The notes beneath the pieces were generated by a model. It ran no database searches, had not been told where the DNA came from, and saw only the letters and a list, made by a program, of their open reading frames with translations. From Hirsutella rhossiliensis (Eukaryota; Ascomycota; Sordariomycetes; Hypocreales; Ophiocordycipitaceae), in the NCBI RefSeq assembly GCF_020360975.1, contig NW_025408668.1, positions 6,572,001 to 6,636,000 of the forward strand: a stretch of 64,000 bases of DNA, given 5' to 3'. Position numbers and translations under genes: made by a program. Below are positions 10,643 through 22,654 of the stretch, in pieces. The first letter of the stretch is position 1. Each line of letters begins with the position of its first letter.

Positions 10643-13600
10643 CCTGACGGAGAGAATGTGAGGGCGAAGACGAAGAGAAAGGGGACGGAACAGGTAGGCG
10701 GAATGCAGACAAGGGGACTATGGCGGGAAGCTGCAGCTCAGACACAGTCCGTTATGTGGGATCAAATGGCCGAGTCAACGAGAAGTGAAAGGTACGAGAA
10801 GACGGGGAGAAGAAGAGAAAGTTGGTTGAAGCTTGACTGCGGGAGAGAAAGCGGGAGAGTTGGGAGGAGGATGGACATGGCAACCTTTTATCTCGCGCCG
10901 GAACGCAGTCGAGCCGTGGACTTGAGACCCAGAGGCAACTACCGACAAGCCACTGGCACCGCCGACCATGACCCCCGGGCAGCATGGAACGTTTGCTTTC
11001 CTTGTCGGTGATTGCCAGCGGTGCAAACATGGCTCCCTCCTTCTTCCCCCACGGAAGGACGGAGCTCTGGGGGCTCTTGTCCGTCTCTCTCGCGGCCGAG
11101 GTTGCAGTGACGGATCAAAGACGCTCGTTGCAACAGCCGGCAGGCATTGGCGCCGTCGCTAAAGGGCCACGCGAGGGAGCGACATGCAGGCGTTGCTGGC
11201 GATGATGCAGAGGGACCGGTCGATGCTGCTGCTCGCAAAGCTGAGAATCGACGGCCGCCGTGCAACCGAAGGCTCACATGATGGCGCGTCCAAGGCTCTC
11301 GCCTCCAAGCGTGCATCATGGCGCCTGCCGGCCCCCTGAGGGGGTCGCGAGGAGACGACCCCCCTTTCTTTTCCCTCCAGGGTCATGGCCAGCCACGCCA
11401 ATCAGGCCCAGGCACCATCATTGTTCTCCCTCGCTTCGTCTCAAGTCGACTTGACTGAGGAAATGAGACGGGACGACAATGGGGGCCCGGTTCCGTCATT
11501 CCATCGGGCAAGGGCTGGTTTGGCATTTCCTTGTCGTTGTCGAGCTAGGCGTGAGGCTCGGCTCGCGGCAGCACTGCCCGAGAGGCGCGTCCTGGCATTC
11601 GGCCAATACCTCGTCAGCCCTGAGCCCTGCGTGCGGTGCCAGAGATTGACTCACCCATTGCCTGCTGTAGACGCGAGACTCTTGCGAGGCCTGTCTTGCA
11701 ATTCCTGACAGCACCTTCCCGTGCCTTGGCTCAGGCTGTACAGTACTAGTAGCCACAGTGCCTTCCCTTGCCCTGCCTGTTTGTTCCCCTGGTCGCGGGC
11801 ACTACCTACCACGTGCCTGCCTTACATTGGCTGTGCAGTGCACTGCAAGCAACCCCAAGGTTCTGTACAGCATCCATACCCACTGCCATCGATATCAACG
11901 ACCTCGGTCTGCTCTTCTTTCCTCGCCAAAATGCACTCAGAACCGTACTCAAATACTCACTCACTCTCCTCTGGTGAAGCCAACTCCAAACTCCACTTCA
12001 GCCTCGTCGACGTCGTTGGCGCTCCCACCCCCTTGCTTGCTTGTTCTGCACGCCAGTTCTTGGCTCAGAAAAAGCCCGCCCCTCAACCAAACTTGCTTCC
12101 CAACCGGTGCTTTCGGCTCTCGCGCTTCGGCCTCCGACCTTCCCCATCCTTCCTGGAGCCTCGAGGTCCATGTCGATGCTGGGGATTTGCCACTGCCCTT
12201 GTCTCGCCGCCTTGTTTGTTTGTTTCCAAACAAGTCATCGTCGTCGTCGTCAAAAGTCGTCGTCGTCAAAAGTCGTCGTCGTCAAAAGTCGTCGTCGTCA
12301 AAAGTCGTCGTGAGGTCGTGCATGTGTGCATGCGTGCTGTTGAATGGAGCCACTCACTCCCTCCACACTCCACCACTCGCAAGTCGTTCACAAACCCCTG
12401 CCGAGCCGCCGCGGCCCCACGGGCCGGACACATTTCCTGCCTCAAGTCTTTCTTGTACATGTTTGGGATACCTGCACTCTGCAGGCACATGCTCATACAT
12501 GCATATCGTGCACGCTGGCCATGCACGCCCACTAACTTACATACCGACGACAAGAGCACAGCATGAGGCCAGAGTGCCTCCTCGTTCGGGCTACACCCTG
12601 CACCCATCACAATGGCAGACTGCCAATCCGCCTCGACAGGTCAATCGTCCGTCCAAGCCCGGCAAAGCTTCACCCACGAGTTGGTCCGCCTCCCCTCCAC
12701 ACTCCTCGCGCCCGCACACGACGACCTTACCCATTCGGTAGGTCCCTAGGCAAAATCAAGGCCTCCTTGATCTCGTCTTCTTTCTCATGCACTTCAACCA
12801 GTCCATGCCAGGAGCCGTAACGTAACTTCTGCTTCATGTGACTTCTTGCTCCAGTCTACGGCCAGCTGTCCGGTACGATATTATCGCCCGCTTTCCTCAC
12901 ATCCATGCCCCGTAGTCCTCCAACTCGAGCTTTTTCGTCTCTGCTAGCTTGCCCCGTCATTTGCATCCTGGCCAGCTTCCAACTTGTCCTGGATGCTTCT
13001 CACGAGCGCAAAGACAGCTCCATCTTGCCCAGAGAGATCCCTCGCCCCTTGCTCGCTCGTGATTGAGCACCCGCCGCCTAGTCCGTTCGTCTCACCCCTT
13101 GCAACACCCTCCTTTCCGGAGACGCCACGAAGGTGCTGCATGCTGGCGCCCCATTGCCGCCATCCCTCAACGCTCTCCCTCAACGCTCTCCCTCAGCCTT
13201 CTCCCCCCCCCAACCCCCCCAACCTCGACTTGATAGACCACCAGGCGACAGCATGTGCGCCGCGCGTGAGTGCGTCCCAAGAGCCTAGGTCGTGTTGTCT
13301 ACCAAATGAACCATATCGCAGCTTTCGGAATGAGATGCTCCCGTGATTCAACCCTGCCGCGCGTGGCCCAGGTTGACATGGAAAACGAGATATCGTGTCA
13401 TCGACGCACAGTGGCCAGCATGCAACATTTACAAGTGTTTATAGCTCATGCCGTGGTTCCCCCTCTACCTTGATTCTCGTCGCGGCTGTTGTCGCTCACC
13501 TCTGCAATGACTCCTCGGCCAAGCGGCCACCCAGCCGCCGTCGGTATTGGTGGACCTGCGTCGCATAGACTCTTTTTCTTTCGCGGCCGTGTCTGCGACT

Positions 13601-13743
13601 CGGCCATCATAGCGGCCCGTAGTGATACGTCTGCTGCCAGCTGGTCCCCACGTGCTGATGCCACACAAGACCGTTGTGCCCTCCCACGTTGGGCACTGAT
13701 CCAGTCAGCCACGCGCCACGACCCCAGCCCAACAGGGGGGCCA
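10643..13743. other. Gene-free stretch 3.1 kb
   Basis: This lies between the LPMO-like start and the Pbp1 stop. It holds a 16-bp tandem repeat at 12241-12310 and C-rich tracts. A plus-strand open frame at 11758-12741 is proline/serine-rich random-looking translation with no domain and was not accepted. The right-hand part probably contains the long Pbp1 3' UTR, and the left part the LPMO promoter. Confidence 0.5.
12241..12310. repeat. 16-bp tandem repeat, about 4.5 copies
   Basis: The unit is AAAA followed by four GTC triplets. It follows a run of TCG triplets and breaks off into unrelated sequence after 12310. Copies are identical, which points to recent slippage or expansion. Confidence 0.85.
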
Positions 13744-16459
13744 TCACTGACTTGGTCCACTGCCTTGTCCGGGGCCGTATGCAGGCTGGTTGTACTGCAC
13801 ACTCGGGCTCATCCCATACATGGGCTGGCCCTGCTGCGACCCCTGATGCACCATCACCGGCGCCGCTGGACGACCCGGGCTGGGGTAGCCCGTTGCGCCC
13901 GGGACCGGCTGTGGCGGGCCCGACGGTGGCATGAACTGTGGATGGCCGCCGTGGTACATCATCTGCGGAGCGGCCATCATGCCCTGAGGCCCGGGCATGA
14001 ACTGGGGCTGCATCATCACCGGTCCGCTCATCTGACCTTGCTGTGGTGGCACGTAGTGTGGGTTGCCCGAGAAGGTGCGGTACTGTCCCATTTGGGGGCT
14101 CATGAAGACTGGTTGGTTGTAGGGGACCTGATTCGGGTACGCCACCGGCATTTGCTGTGCCATGCGGGGCGAGGCAAACGACTGAGCCGAGTTGGAATGC
14201 AGCATCCTATGGTCATCAGCGCCACCAAACGGCGGATGAGGAACGGGTCCTTGCTGAGGCGTGTGCATTTGCATCGGAGGCATATGGGGCGATTGTCGCG
14301 GGCCAATGCTGTGCGAGCTGTGCTGGAGGTGGAAGGGCAACTGATGCTGATGAGCAATCTGGGGAACCACGTGCGGTGGGTTGGGTGTGTTCATGGTTTG
14401 GTTGGAGAACGGCTGACGCTCAAAATACTCCTTGTAGGTGAGGTGCATGGTCGAGTCCGACTTTTCATCGTCCTGGAGCTGTCGCCATGTTGGAGGCGTG
14501 TCGTACGGGGGTCGGAGCCCGCCGTTGTCGTCCCAGTTGCGGCCCTGTGAAGGGGAAATAGACCCGACATGCGAGAGAATATAACACTTTCGAACGTCCA
14601 CAGCCTTTGTCTTGCGACGGATGAAATGTCCCGCATGAGCGGCTGCAGAGGCAGGACTCTCGGCAACGTGGTTCACCGGAGCCCGAGGGCTCGAGCTGGC
14701 ACTAGGATGACCGTTGGGGTTGAAGGACGCAGCGAAAGGGCTGGGTCTGAACTCATGGCTGTTAGGGTTGAGCTTGGCGCCCATGTGACCGGGAGCTCCG
14801 CTGAGCCTTCGATTGAAACCTGCATCCACGTTGTTCGACGGCCCAGTGGGAGGAGCCCGCATATCTTGGTTGGGCTGGTGCTGGCTCGGTGCGAGAGGCT
14901 GGGAATATCTCTGCTGCTCCACATGACGCAGGCGCTGAGCGAGATTTCCCGTCTGCTGCTGGGGAGTGTGCTGGGGGGCGTGCTGGGGGGCGCCGCGGTT
15001 GCTCCTGTAAGGCTGGGCGTGATACGGCGGCTGAGTGTACGCTTGGCGAGGACCAGTGTGTCTGTTGCTTGGGCCGGCCGGGCCGGTGGTCTGCGGAGCA
15101 CCGGGTGCTCGAGCCGGTCGGCCATCGCCAACGTTGACTGCAGCGTTTTGCTCTGCTGGCTTGGCTTGGGTCTCCTTTGTCCCCTGGGCCTTGTCCCGGG
15201 TTACAATCTCAGCCTTGGTCTTTGCCATGTCCTCGGCATTCTTCATCGCCTTGGCCTGGATTTCCTTTTGCTTGACCGGATCTTTGGCGATAATCGACAC
15301 CAGATCCGACGGCACTGGGGTCGAGAGCTTGAAACTGGTCGCAAACTTCTTCAACTCGGTCAACTTGACCTCCTTGTCCGCCCGTGCTTTGCTGCTCCGG
15401 ACCTTTTCAGCATTGATTCTCTGCTGGGAGGCAAAAGACTTGAACGAGTTCAGAACGTCGCGCTCCACAGTCGAAGTAGCGCTTGGGGCCCCTTCCTTGG
15501 TCGGCGGGGCCAAGTTGCGACCGGAGGCAGGGCCGGTCGCAGCGGACTTGTCGGCGGCCTTGTCTGCAGGTTTCGACTCGGGCGTCTTTGAGTCCCGAGC
15601 CGCCGTGGCTGGCTTTGCTTCCCCAGCCTTGTCCTCCACGGGCTTTGATTGCGACGCCTTTTGGCTCTCGGGTTTGGCTGAAACGCCATTCTTGGCAGCG
15701 TCGACAGCTTGCGCCCGAGTCTGGTCCGACGGGGTCGGCTGCCTCTTCGACGGGGCCTTGATTTGCGACGAGATGATAGCTGGATCAACAGGGGCGCCTT
15801 TGACCGTGGATTGGCTGGTCGGGGCTCTTTTGGCCGGAGGCATGTATCTATTCTCTCGGCCTGTGGACAGTGGTGGGAAGTCCTGTCGTCGAACACCGCT
15901 ATACCTTTGACATGCTGTTAGCCTGACCGAGACGGTTTCGGAGCCCTGCGTCACACTTACTTGTCCTCTTCGTTCTCTCCAGCGGGTCCATTCCCACCGG
16001 TATAGTCCATGACGCGTTCTTCGGCCACGTGAGAGGTCACTGGAGCACTGCGCTCGATTTCTCTGGCTTTCTTCTCTGCCGCAGCATATCTCTCCTTGTA
16101 CTGCGGGTGGCTCTTGTTGATGGCGGTAGTGTAGATGTTCTCGTCGTAGTCCGTCTTCAAGCCAAACAGTCTTTCGTTCTCGGCAAACTGGTCCCAAGGA
16201 CGACCGCTCGTCGAGGCCTCCAGACTGCCATCACTAGCATCAGTCGAGTCTGGGACCCACGGCTGCAAAGTCCGCTCGTTTCCAAATCGGTTGTTGGAGA
16301 TTGCGGTATCGGTGCGAAAGCCTTGCCGGTTACCTGTTGTAGGATGCGTCAGCTTCCAGCCCCATTGCGCAGTTTCCGAAACAACGCACCATTTTGTGTT
16401 CGGCCGTCGACTTTCGTGGCAGTGCCGCCAGGCATGCCGTCCTTCTTCGGCATAGGCAT
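13744..16459 (-). CDS. Ataxin-2/Pbp1 homologue, apparently without LSM domain
   Basis: Pbp1/ataxin-2 proteins bind poly(A)-binding protein and act in stress granules and mRNA fate. Exons 16390-16459, 15961-16333 and 13744-15904, with two 56-bp GT-AG introns, give 867 residues. The LsmAD-type region follows exon 1 (ERLFGLKTDYDENIYTTAI, then an EKKAREIE helix and HVAEERVMDY). A PAM2-like motif KLNPNSHEFRP at about residues 520-531 fits binding to the PABP MLLE domain. Near the middle is RKTKAVDVRKCYILSHV, and later TPPTWRQLQDDEKSDST and HLTYKEYFERQPF, conserved in fungal orthologues as I recall them. The C-terminal 250 residues are Q/M/P/G-rich. The LSM (SM-ATX) domain expected between exon 1 and LsmAD is absent: only 56 bp separate those exons. 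The start could also be the ATG at 16453. Confidence 0.88.
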
Positions 16460-18211
16460 CGTGAGATCTCAGACTGTTTGACGCAGCTTCAGATTTGCCC
16501 TGTCAAATCGTGACGTCCCAGCATCCAGGCGAGAGTCAAAGCTCTGCCCTCGGTATATGTACTGTGATCGTGGGCCCTCTTTCCACCTCGAGGCTCCGTC
16601 GGAAAAACGAATGTGCCCTGAACACATATTGAAACTTGTCAGCATCCTGGGCAGATAGGATGCGTGCTGCGTTGAGTAAAGGTAGAGATAAATGGGGCTG
16701 GGGCAACAATGGAGGTGGCAACCCGGGTAGGGATTGAGGGGGATTCTTGAATCAGGGTGCAGGACGCATGCTGAACGGCGCGAGCGTAGGTCCATGCTCT
16801 CGTATGTCGCTACGAACCTTGCGATGATGGCAGACAGGCCTGGTGTGACTGCAGCGAAGGCAAGCGTGACTGCTGTGGTCAGACTCGGGCGGTGCGTACG
16901 CTTCGGTGCCAGAGGTTCCTCCAGTCAGCGCCTAAAAGGAGGGTTGAGGGTTAGTCAAAGTGCTTCGAGCTGTGCGAGTGCGCATGCCCTGCCCGCGTAT
17001 CAAGCTGCAGGCCAGGCTGGGCTCCCGGGCGGGCAGACAGGAGACGATGCAGGCCAGATGGGCGCGGAAGGGCGATGGGGTTGGTGGTGCGTGGCTTACC
17101 CCGTCGTAAGGGACAGAGAGTGTTTCCGAAGAGGATGGGCCTCCGGCGTGCCAACGAGGAGCTCGGCGCAACTAGATTGCGTCGCGAGGGGCCAGAGGGA
17201 CCAAAGGGGCGTCAAGAGACGGAAATTGAAGACGGGAAGGGGGACGGAGGTCGCCAGCGGTGGTGGTGATGAGGCTTTGTTTTCCCCTACCCTGTCACTC
17301 TTGCCAAACTAAAAGAGGCGTGGTGGGCCGCCAGCCATCCAGGTGAGCAGGCGGGTAGAAGGTACGGGGCGGGAGGCTAGGTGCCACAGGACCTTGACTA
17401 CAGTGCGAATTTGGCCGTCACTTCATTGGTGCGCACTGTCGCGCCCTGCAGGTGAGCGACACACGAACGGCGAAGCCACATGCATAATCTGTGCTCCCCT
17501 ACCTCGTACTCCGTGCTGGAAAGCAATTACAATTCGTACGAGCAAATTTGCAGCAGCAGCCCTCGACTGCTTGCTCGGGTTACACAGTGTAGTCAGCCGC
17601 CCACAGCGCAGAGCCAGTAATTACGGAGCGCGGCGCGAGCGCAAGAGCCACAAATATCTAAACGGAGGCCTGCCTATTCAAAGGCCTGGCAATAGGCCAT
17701 TGTCTTCGTCCTTCGTTCCCAGACCTCAGTTCCCATACCTAAGGTCTGGGAACGTGGGCGACCCAAGGTCCCGAACGGCTCATCGTTTTCCCTCCTCAGC
17801 CGAAACAGGTGTATGCGAGGGCGGCAGCCTCGGGTTGGGAGACGAGCCTCGAGTTGCCCAACCAATAGCTCACGGGACGCAACTTGCCAACCTCCGAGCT
17901 GTCACACGTCGCGCCTCTTGTGTCGCCACTCACTGCCTTGAGCTACATGAGAAAGATTGCATAGACAACACATCAACCCGGTGCAGGACTACCAAGTCAT
18001 GGCAGCTAGCAGTGATAAAACGCGCCAAGAGCCCGCCATGGAACTTGACGGTACAAAGCCTTGTCACCGGCGGAGCCATGGCTTGGATTGAACAAGGGAC
18101 GCTGTGTAGACAAAGGGATTTACTAGAGACATTCACAGAAGCACGGCGGTCCCAACCTCCGTACCTAGCCACCTGTGACTGTTGTTACATGTTTTCGCGC
18201 CCTTTACTCCT
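16460..18211. other. Intergenic 1.75 kb with an inverted repeat
   Basis: This gap runs from the Pbp1 start to the Qcr2 stop. It holds the Pbp1 promoter and leader and the Qcr2 3' UTR. A perfect 13-bp inverted repeat lies at 17714-17754. A plus-strand open frame from about 17343 to 18326 overlaps the Qcr2 3' end in antisense; it has no recognisable content and was rejected. No LSM-encoding exon for Pbp1 was found here. Confidence 0.5.
17714..17754. repeat. Inverted repeat, 13-bp perfect arms, 15-bp loop
   Basis: Arms 17714-17726 (CGTTCCCAGACCT) and 17742-17754 are exact reverse complements and could form a hairpin in either strand. It lies about 1.25 kb upstream of Pbp1 and outside any coding exon. 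It might be a regulatory site, a structured transcript or a small transposon remnant. Confidence 0.75.
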
Positions 18212-19757
18212 CTATACTTGCAGGCCTATTTCCTCGGCAAACGGCAGCACAAACAAGTCGCCGACGGTAGAGACGGTCGCCTTCCCGTCAAATAGGGCCT
18301 TGGCAGTCTGTCAAAGGCGTCAGTAAGTCTGGATAATGCATAACAAAGGAGGTTGGCTTGACAGGAATCTTACCTTGCTCAGCTTGTCGGCGGTGACGGA
18401 CTCAATGCTTCTGGCCAGGGCAGCCAGCTCCAAAGCCTTGCCGTTGTTCACCAGGCCAGATCCCGCCAGCAGCATGCTTGGTCCTCGTAACTGGGCCTTC
18501 TCCAATACATCAAATTTAGCGTTCACAATAGCCTTTGCCACATCGTCCTTGGCAACAGAGCCGTCTGCAATGCTCTTCAGAGCCTTGACGGTCTCCTCGG
18601 CAATCTTGCGAACAGACGAGGCGGGACCCGAAAGCTGAACAGCCAGCAGGCCGGCGTCAGAGTACGTGAGGTTCGACGTAGAGGCGGAGAAACCAGCCAG
18701 TCCAGTGCTGGCCTTGGAGAGCAGGCTGAAGCCAGGGGCCCACTTGACGGTAGGCTTGCCGCCAAGTAGCGATGCCAGGACGGCCATTTCAGGCTTCGAG
18801 CCGTTGCTGTCCGAACCAGGAAAGGCGATGACCATGGAGTTTCCGCCAGCATGGTCTATCCGCTGCTCGCCACCGTGGTACTTTGACGCCTCAATCTTCA
18901 GAGTCTGTCCGCTTTGTGACGAGGCAGGGACATCCTTGAAGAACTGGCCAACCCACTTGGACAGGTCGGAGGCGGAGGCGCCATCCGCGACAACGGCAAT
19001 GTTGGACTTGGAGTAGACGACATCGGCATAGCTAGCAATGAACTCCTCGTTCAAGTATTTTTGGTGCGGAGTCGACAGGGAAGGATATATAGGGGCGCCG
19101 AGACCGGTGTGGAAGGCAACGGCGTGCGCATTGTCGAGGGCCAGGGCGGGGATGTTGGCACGCAGAGCAGCCTGCTTGATGGGAAGAACTCTCTCAACGT
19201 CCTCGTGGAACTCGTGGGCTGCAGCAGGTTCAGTTCCGGCCGTGTGCCGAGATGATCAAGGAGCCCTTACTTGTGTACTTGGTCATAGACACGACCTCGG
19301 CAAGCAATTCGGCAAAGTAGGGGAGGTCTTCACGGAGGAAGCTGGCCTCTACCACAAGAGCCTCACGGGTGTGCGAGGCAGCGAGTTGACCACCAAGAAG
19401 TTCGGATTCGCGCGTAATGCGGAGGGCAGATCGTCTTTGCGTGTTCTACGGCGCTTCGGCGTCAGCCCAAGCACTCCCCCGGCATAGCTAGCAGCGTACC
19501 TTGAAAGCAAACTCCTCCAGCCCAACGGTCAGGCCGGGCAGTGGCTGGTATCGAGTGCCAGCCTTGGCAACGACGGCAAGCTTGGCCGTCGGGCCATGGG
19601 CATCCCGGGAGGCGACTTTGAGTCCAGAGATATCCGAGGTGTCGAAGGCGCCCGTGTCGGCAGCGGCGGCAAAGCCACGGGACTGCAGGGGTCGGACGCC
19701 GCAGGACCGCCGGAGGACCTGCTGGGCGTTTCTCGCGAGAAGGGATCTCGAGATCAT
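18212..19757 (-). CDS. qcr2: Cytochrome bc1 complex subunit 2 (Qcr2), mitochondrial
   Basis: Qcr2 is a core structural subunit of respiratory complex III in the inner mitochondrial membrane, related to M16 processing peptidases. Four exons, 19500-19757, 19271-19445, 18374-19218 and 18212-18307, give 457 residues, the normal length. The presequence MISRSLLARNAQQVLRRSC is basic. The first M16-like domain carries GLEEFAFKNTQRRSALR and ELLGGQLAASHTREA, where the active peptidases have their zinc site; the HxxEH motif is not intact, as known for Qcr2. PHQKYLNEEF marks the middle, and the chain ends ATVSTVGDLFVLPFAEE. All introns are GT-AG. The ATG at 19757 is preferred because the targeting sequence starts there. 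It is divergent from Rpc82. Confidence 0.95.
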
Positions 19758-20310
19758 TGTCGAGGCTGGTGGCGTGGGCGATTGGCGGTCCTTAGGCCGT
19801 CGGTTGTGCAGCAGCAATTGACCGCGGAAAAGAGGTGGCCCGTCAAGCCAGCTCCCGTTTAATTTTCGGCGCTGGGAGAGCTGGGAGAGCTGGGAGGATC
19901 ACGTGACTATTGATTGGCCGAGCCGCCATGCCCTTTGGTGGGTGCCAAGGAGGAGGTAACTTAACTTTTGGCGGGCACCTGCCATTCTGCACGCCGCAGC
20001 TCGTACGGGACCAACCAACCAGCCCACTTGGAGATCGACTTACACCACCAGCAGAAAAAAAATTAGCGGATGCGACCGAGTTGCCCGCCTTTCCTCTCGT
20101 CTCCCACCAGACTTTGTCGCGACTCTATCCTAGGCAAACCCCTCAGCAGCAATCCTGCTGCCTGCCATCTACGTCCCTCTTCAATGACGCCCCGGTAGCA
20201 ACCGTGGTAGCTCTAGAGATAGTGAGAGGATCTCTAGGAGCAGGACAATGCTTGTTGTCAGCGCAGCCCCCCCATCCCACGCCGGCGTCTGCCGCTGTCG
20301 CTGACCTGCC
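19758..20310. promoter_or_regulatory. Shared promoter region of Qcr2 and Rpc82
   Basis: A 553-bp gap separates the divergent starts of Qcr2 and Rpc82. It contains GGGAGAGCTGGGAG repeats near 19870-19895 and an A run near 20055. No gene is seen. It may act as a bidirectional promoter. Confidence 0.5.
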
Positions 20311-22381
20311 ATGCTGCAGACCAAACACGCCGCCGAGCTTTGTGCTCTCCTAGTCAACGATCTGTTTGGCGAGCTTCCTTCGGTACGTCGCCTCGGTGGT
20401 TGATGGGGCCGCAAAGATATTTTCCTTCCAGCTGACTCAACCCTCAACGTACAGAGAGTTCTGGCGGCGCTCTTCACCAAGGGGCGATCCAGCATCGCAC
20501 AGTTGGCGCAGATCACGTCGCTGAGCCCCCGCCATCTACGAAACGGCCTGGGCGTTCTGATCCAGCAGAATCTGCTTTTCTACTACACTGACCCCGATTC
20601 GAGAGTCACGAGTTACGAGGCCAATTCCGACGCCTGCTACAATCTGATTCGATCCGGAAAAATACTGGAAGTCGTCGAAAGCCAACACGGAACGGCGGGG
20701 CGAGATCTCGTTCAGACTCTCATGCTTCTGGGATATGCTCGAGTTGCCGATCTCACCCATGCATTTGGCTCGAGGGCCCCCAAGTCCAACGGGCATGCGA
20801 ACGGGGCTCATGAGTCTGCCTCGGGCCTGATTGAGTCTGAAGACCATCTCCATATGGTCTTGACCCGTCTCATACAGGACGAAATTGTGGAAACCGTTCG
20901 ACCAGACAGTTTTCGCAACCCAGCAGAAGTGTATCGCGAAATCGAGGCCGAGGTCACCAAGACGGCCCCCGGAGAAAGGGCTTCAAGGAACAAGATAGAG
21001 CAACACATGCAGATTGTCGAGCGCTTCAAAACCTTCCGAGACCAAAGCAGGACGTTGAAGCGGCAACTTGACCAGGCAAACGGGCCGGTAGCAAAAAGAA
21101 GAAAGCTTCAGAACGGCAACGCGCATGCCGACGATCCGTTTGCAGACGATTTGGCGCCGCTCAATGTAAGCCCATCGTCTACGTGACGATGATAGTCCCT
21201 GGCTGACAGTTTTGCAGCCCAACATTGTGGTCAGGGTAAACCACGAGAAATGCTTGGTACAGTTACGCAACCAGCGCCTCGCACAGTTTGCATCAGACAC
21301 TCTCGGCGAAGCGACTGGAAAAGTGTACCACGCGTTATTGGAGCTCTTAACGGTCCAGCTCGCCAGATGCCGGTCTGATCAGTTGAGTGGGGACCAAGGA
21401 GGTGGCCAGCAGGTCACAGTGACCTCGATTGAGGTATACGAGCACCTCGACGAGGGGGTCAATGTCCAAAGCGGGATAGGAAAGGCACCGAGGGACAAGA
21501 TAGACTTTCACAGCGCTGAGAAGGTCAGGCCTTCTCCACTGGACTGCGAGAGCGATTCGGACGACTCGGACGGCAAGCCACCGGTTCGCGGCAGAGCCCC
21601 ACGAACCATCACCAGTGGCGAATACGACGAGTCTGACGGATCAAGCGATGACGACGGCTTTCGAGCCAAGGGATCGCGTTCCGCATCCCGGGTCAACGGC
21701 GACCGCCAGACCAAGGTGAAGTTTGAGGATGAGGCAGCATCCAAGGACAGCCGTTTGGACCAAATGCGGCAGCATCTCTTGCTGCTTGCCGAGAGCAGAC
21801 ACCGTTTCGTGCGGCACTGCGGTACCAATGGCCGCGGCCAGTGGACAGTGGACTTTGGTCAGCTGATGGAGAGTCTGCGAGAGGCCGAGCTGGACGCCTA
21901 CATCGAGCAGTCGTTTGGGCGGCACGGGCTTCGATTGACTCGGATCCTGCGTGAAAAGGGGAAGCTGGACGAAAAGATGCTGCCATCAGCCGCTCTCATG
22001 AAGAAGTCGGATGTGCAGGGGAAGATGCTAGCGATGCAGATGGCGGGCCTGGTGGATGTGCAAGAGGTTCCCAAGGACAACAGCAGATTGGCCAATCGGA
22101 CCCTTTTCTTCTGGTTCTTTGACGGCGAGCGGACACAGTCGCAGCTACTGGACGATGTGTACAAGGCCATGCTACGGTGCTTGCAGACGCTTCAAGTGGA
22201 GCGTCACAAGGAGCGAAACATCCTGTCATTTGTGGAAAGAAAGGACGTGAAGGGCAAGGAGGAGGAGGTGATGACGGCAGAGCATTACAACAAGTACAAC
22301 CGACACCTGGAGGAGCAGGCGAAGCTCCTCGGCCAGGTGATGAGACTTGACGACATGGTGGCGGTCGTCCGAGACTACTGA
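20311..22381 (+). CDS. rpc82: RNA polymerase III subunit Rpc82 (C82/RPC3)
   Basis: Rpc82 is part of the Pol III-specific C82-C34-C31 subcomplex that helps initiate transcription of tRNA and 5S RNA genes in the nucleus. Exons 20311-20382, 20455-21165 and 21218-22381 join in phase 0 and give 648 residues. The N-terminal winged-helix region begins KHAAELCALLVNDLFGELPS and continues ALFTKGRSSIAQLAQIT. Other winged-helix parts include SPRHLRNGLGVLIQQNLLFY, and later NRTLFFWFFDGE followed by QLLDDVYKAMLRCL, typical of the family's C-terminal half. A charged, serine/aspartate-rich linker lies around residues 345-395 (CESDSDDSDG, DESDGSSDDD). Introns are 72 and 52 bp. A LINE insertion starts about 260 bp after its stop codon. 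Confidence 0.95.
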
Positions 22382-22639
22382 TCGGTTCATTGGGCCGGGG
22401 TCGAGGGACAAAGCACAATGGGTGCCGTCTTGGCCCGTGGTAACGGTTCGGATATTGCAAATAAGGAATAGACGAGATATCCGTACGCGGGTGAAGAAAC
22501 TTGTGTGATTTGTACGACAGTGCGCATGGCTTCGGGTCGAGCCGGCGTCATGTGTACGCAGGAAGAAGCATGATGAGCAGCGCGAACCTCGGCGGCTCGT
22601 GAATCGGGCTTTACGTGGAAACGGGGGACCCGTCGATGC

Positions 22640-22654
22640 CATTGAATCTGCATT
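22640..22654. repeat. Left target-site duplication of the LINE
   Basis: CATTGAATCTGCATT here is repeated exactly at 28606-28620. The two copies flank the retrotransposon. The last three bases merge with the ATT tail, so the true duplication may be 12 to 15 bp. Confidence 0.88.

Noticed and set aside
11758..12741. 327-residue plus-strand ORF in a gene-free stretch
   Set aside because: Ser/Pro/His-rich random composition, runs through the 16-bp tandem repeat, and no domain is visible.
13489..14550. 353-residue plus-strand ORF
   Set aside because: Antisense shadow of the Q/M/P-rich Pbp1 tail, which yields His/Arg/Leu-rich text on the other strand.
14539..14640. Possible intron inside the long Pbp1 exon
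   Set aside because: The text RKTKAVDVRKCYILSHV there looks conserved in fungal Pbp1 and the frame is open through it, so it is coding.
17343..18326. 327-residue plus-strand ORF
   Set aside because: It overlaps the last exon of Qcr2 in antisense and shows no motif or codon pattern of a real protein.
19758..19817. Upstream extension of Qcr2 to 19817
   Set aside because: It would bury the mitochondrial presequence that begins at the ATG at 19757.
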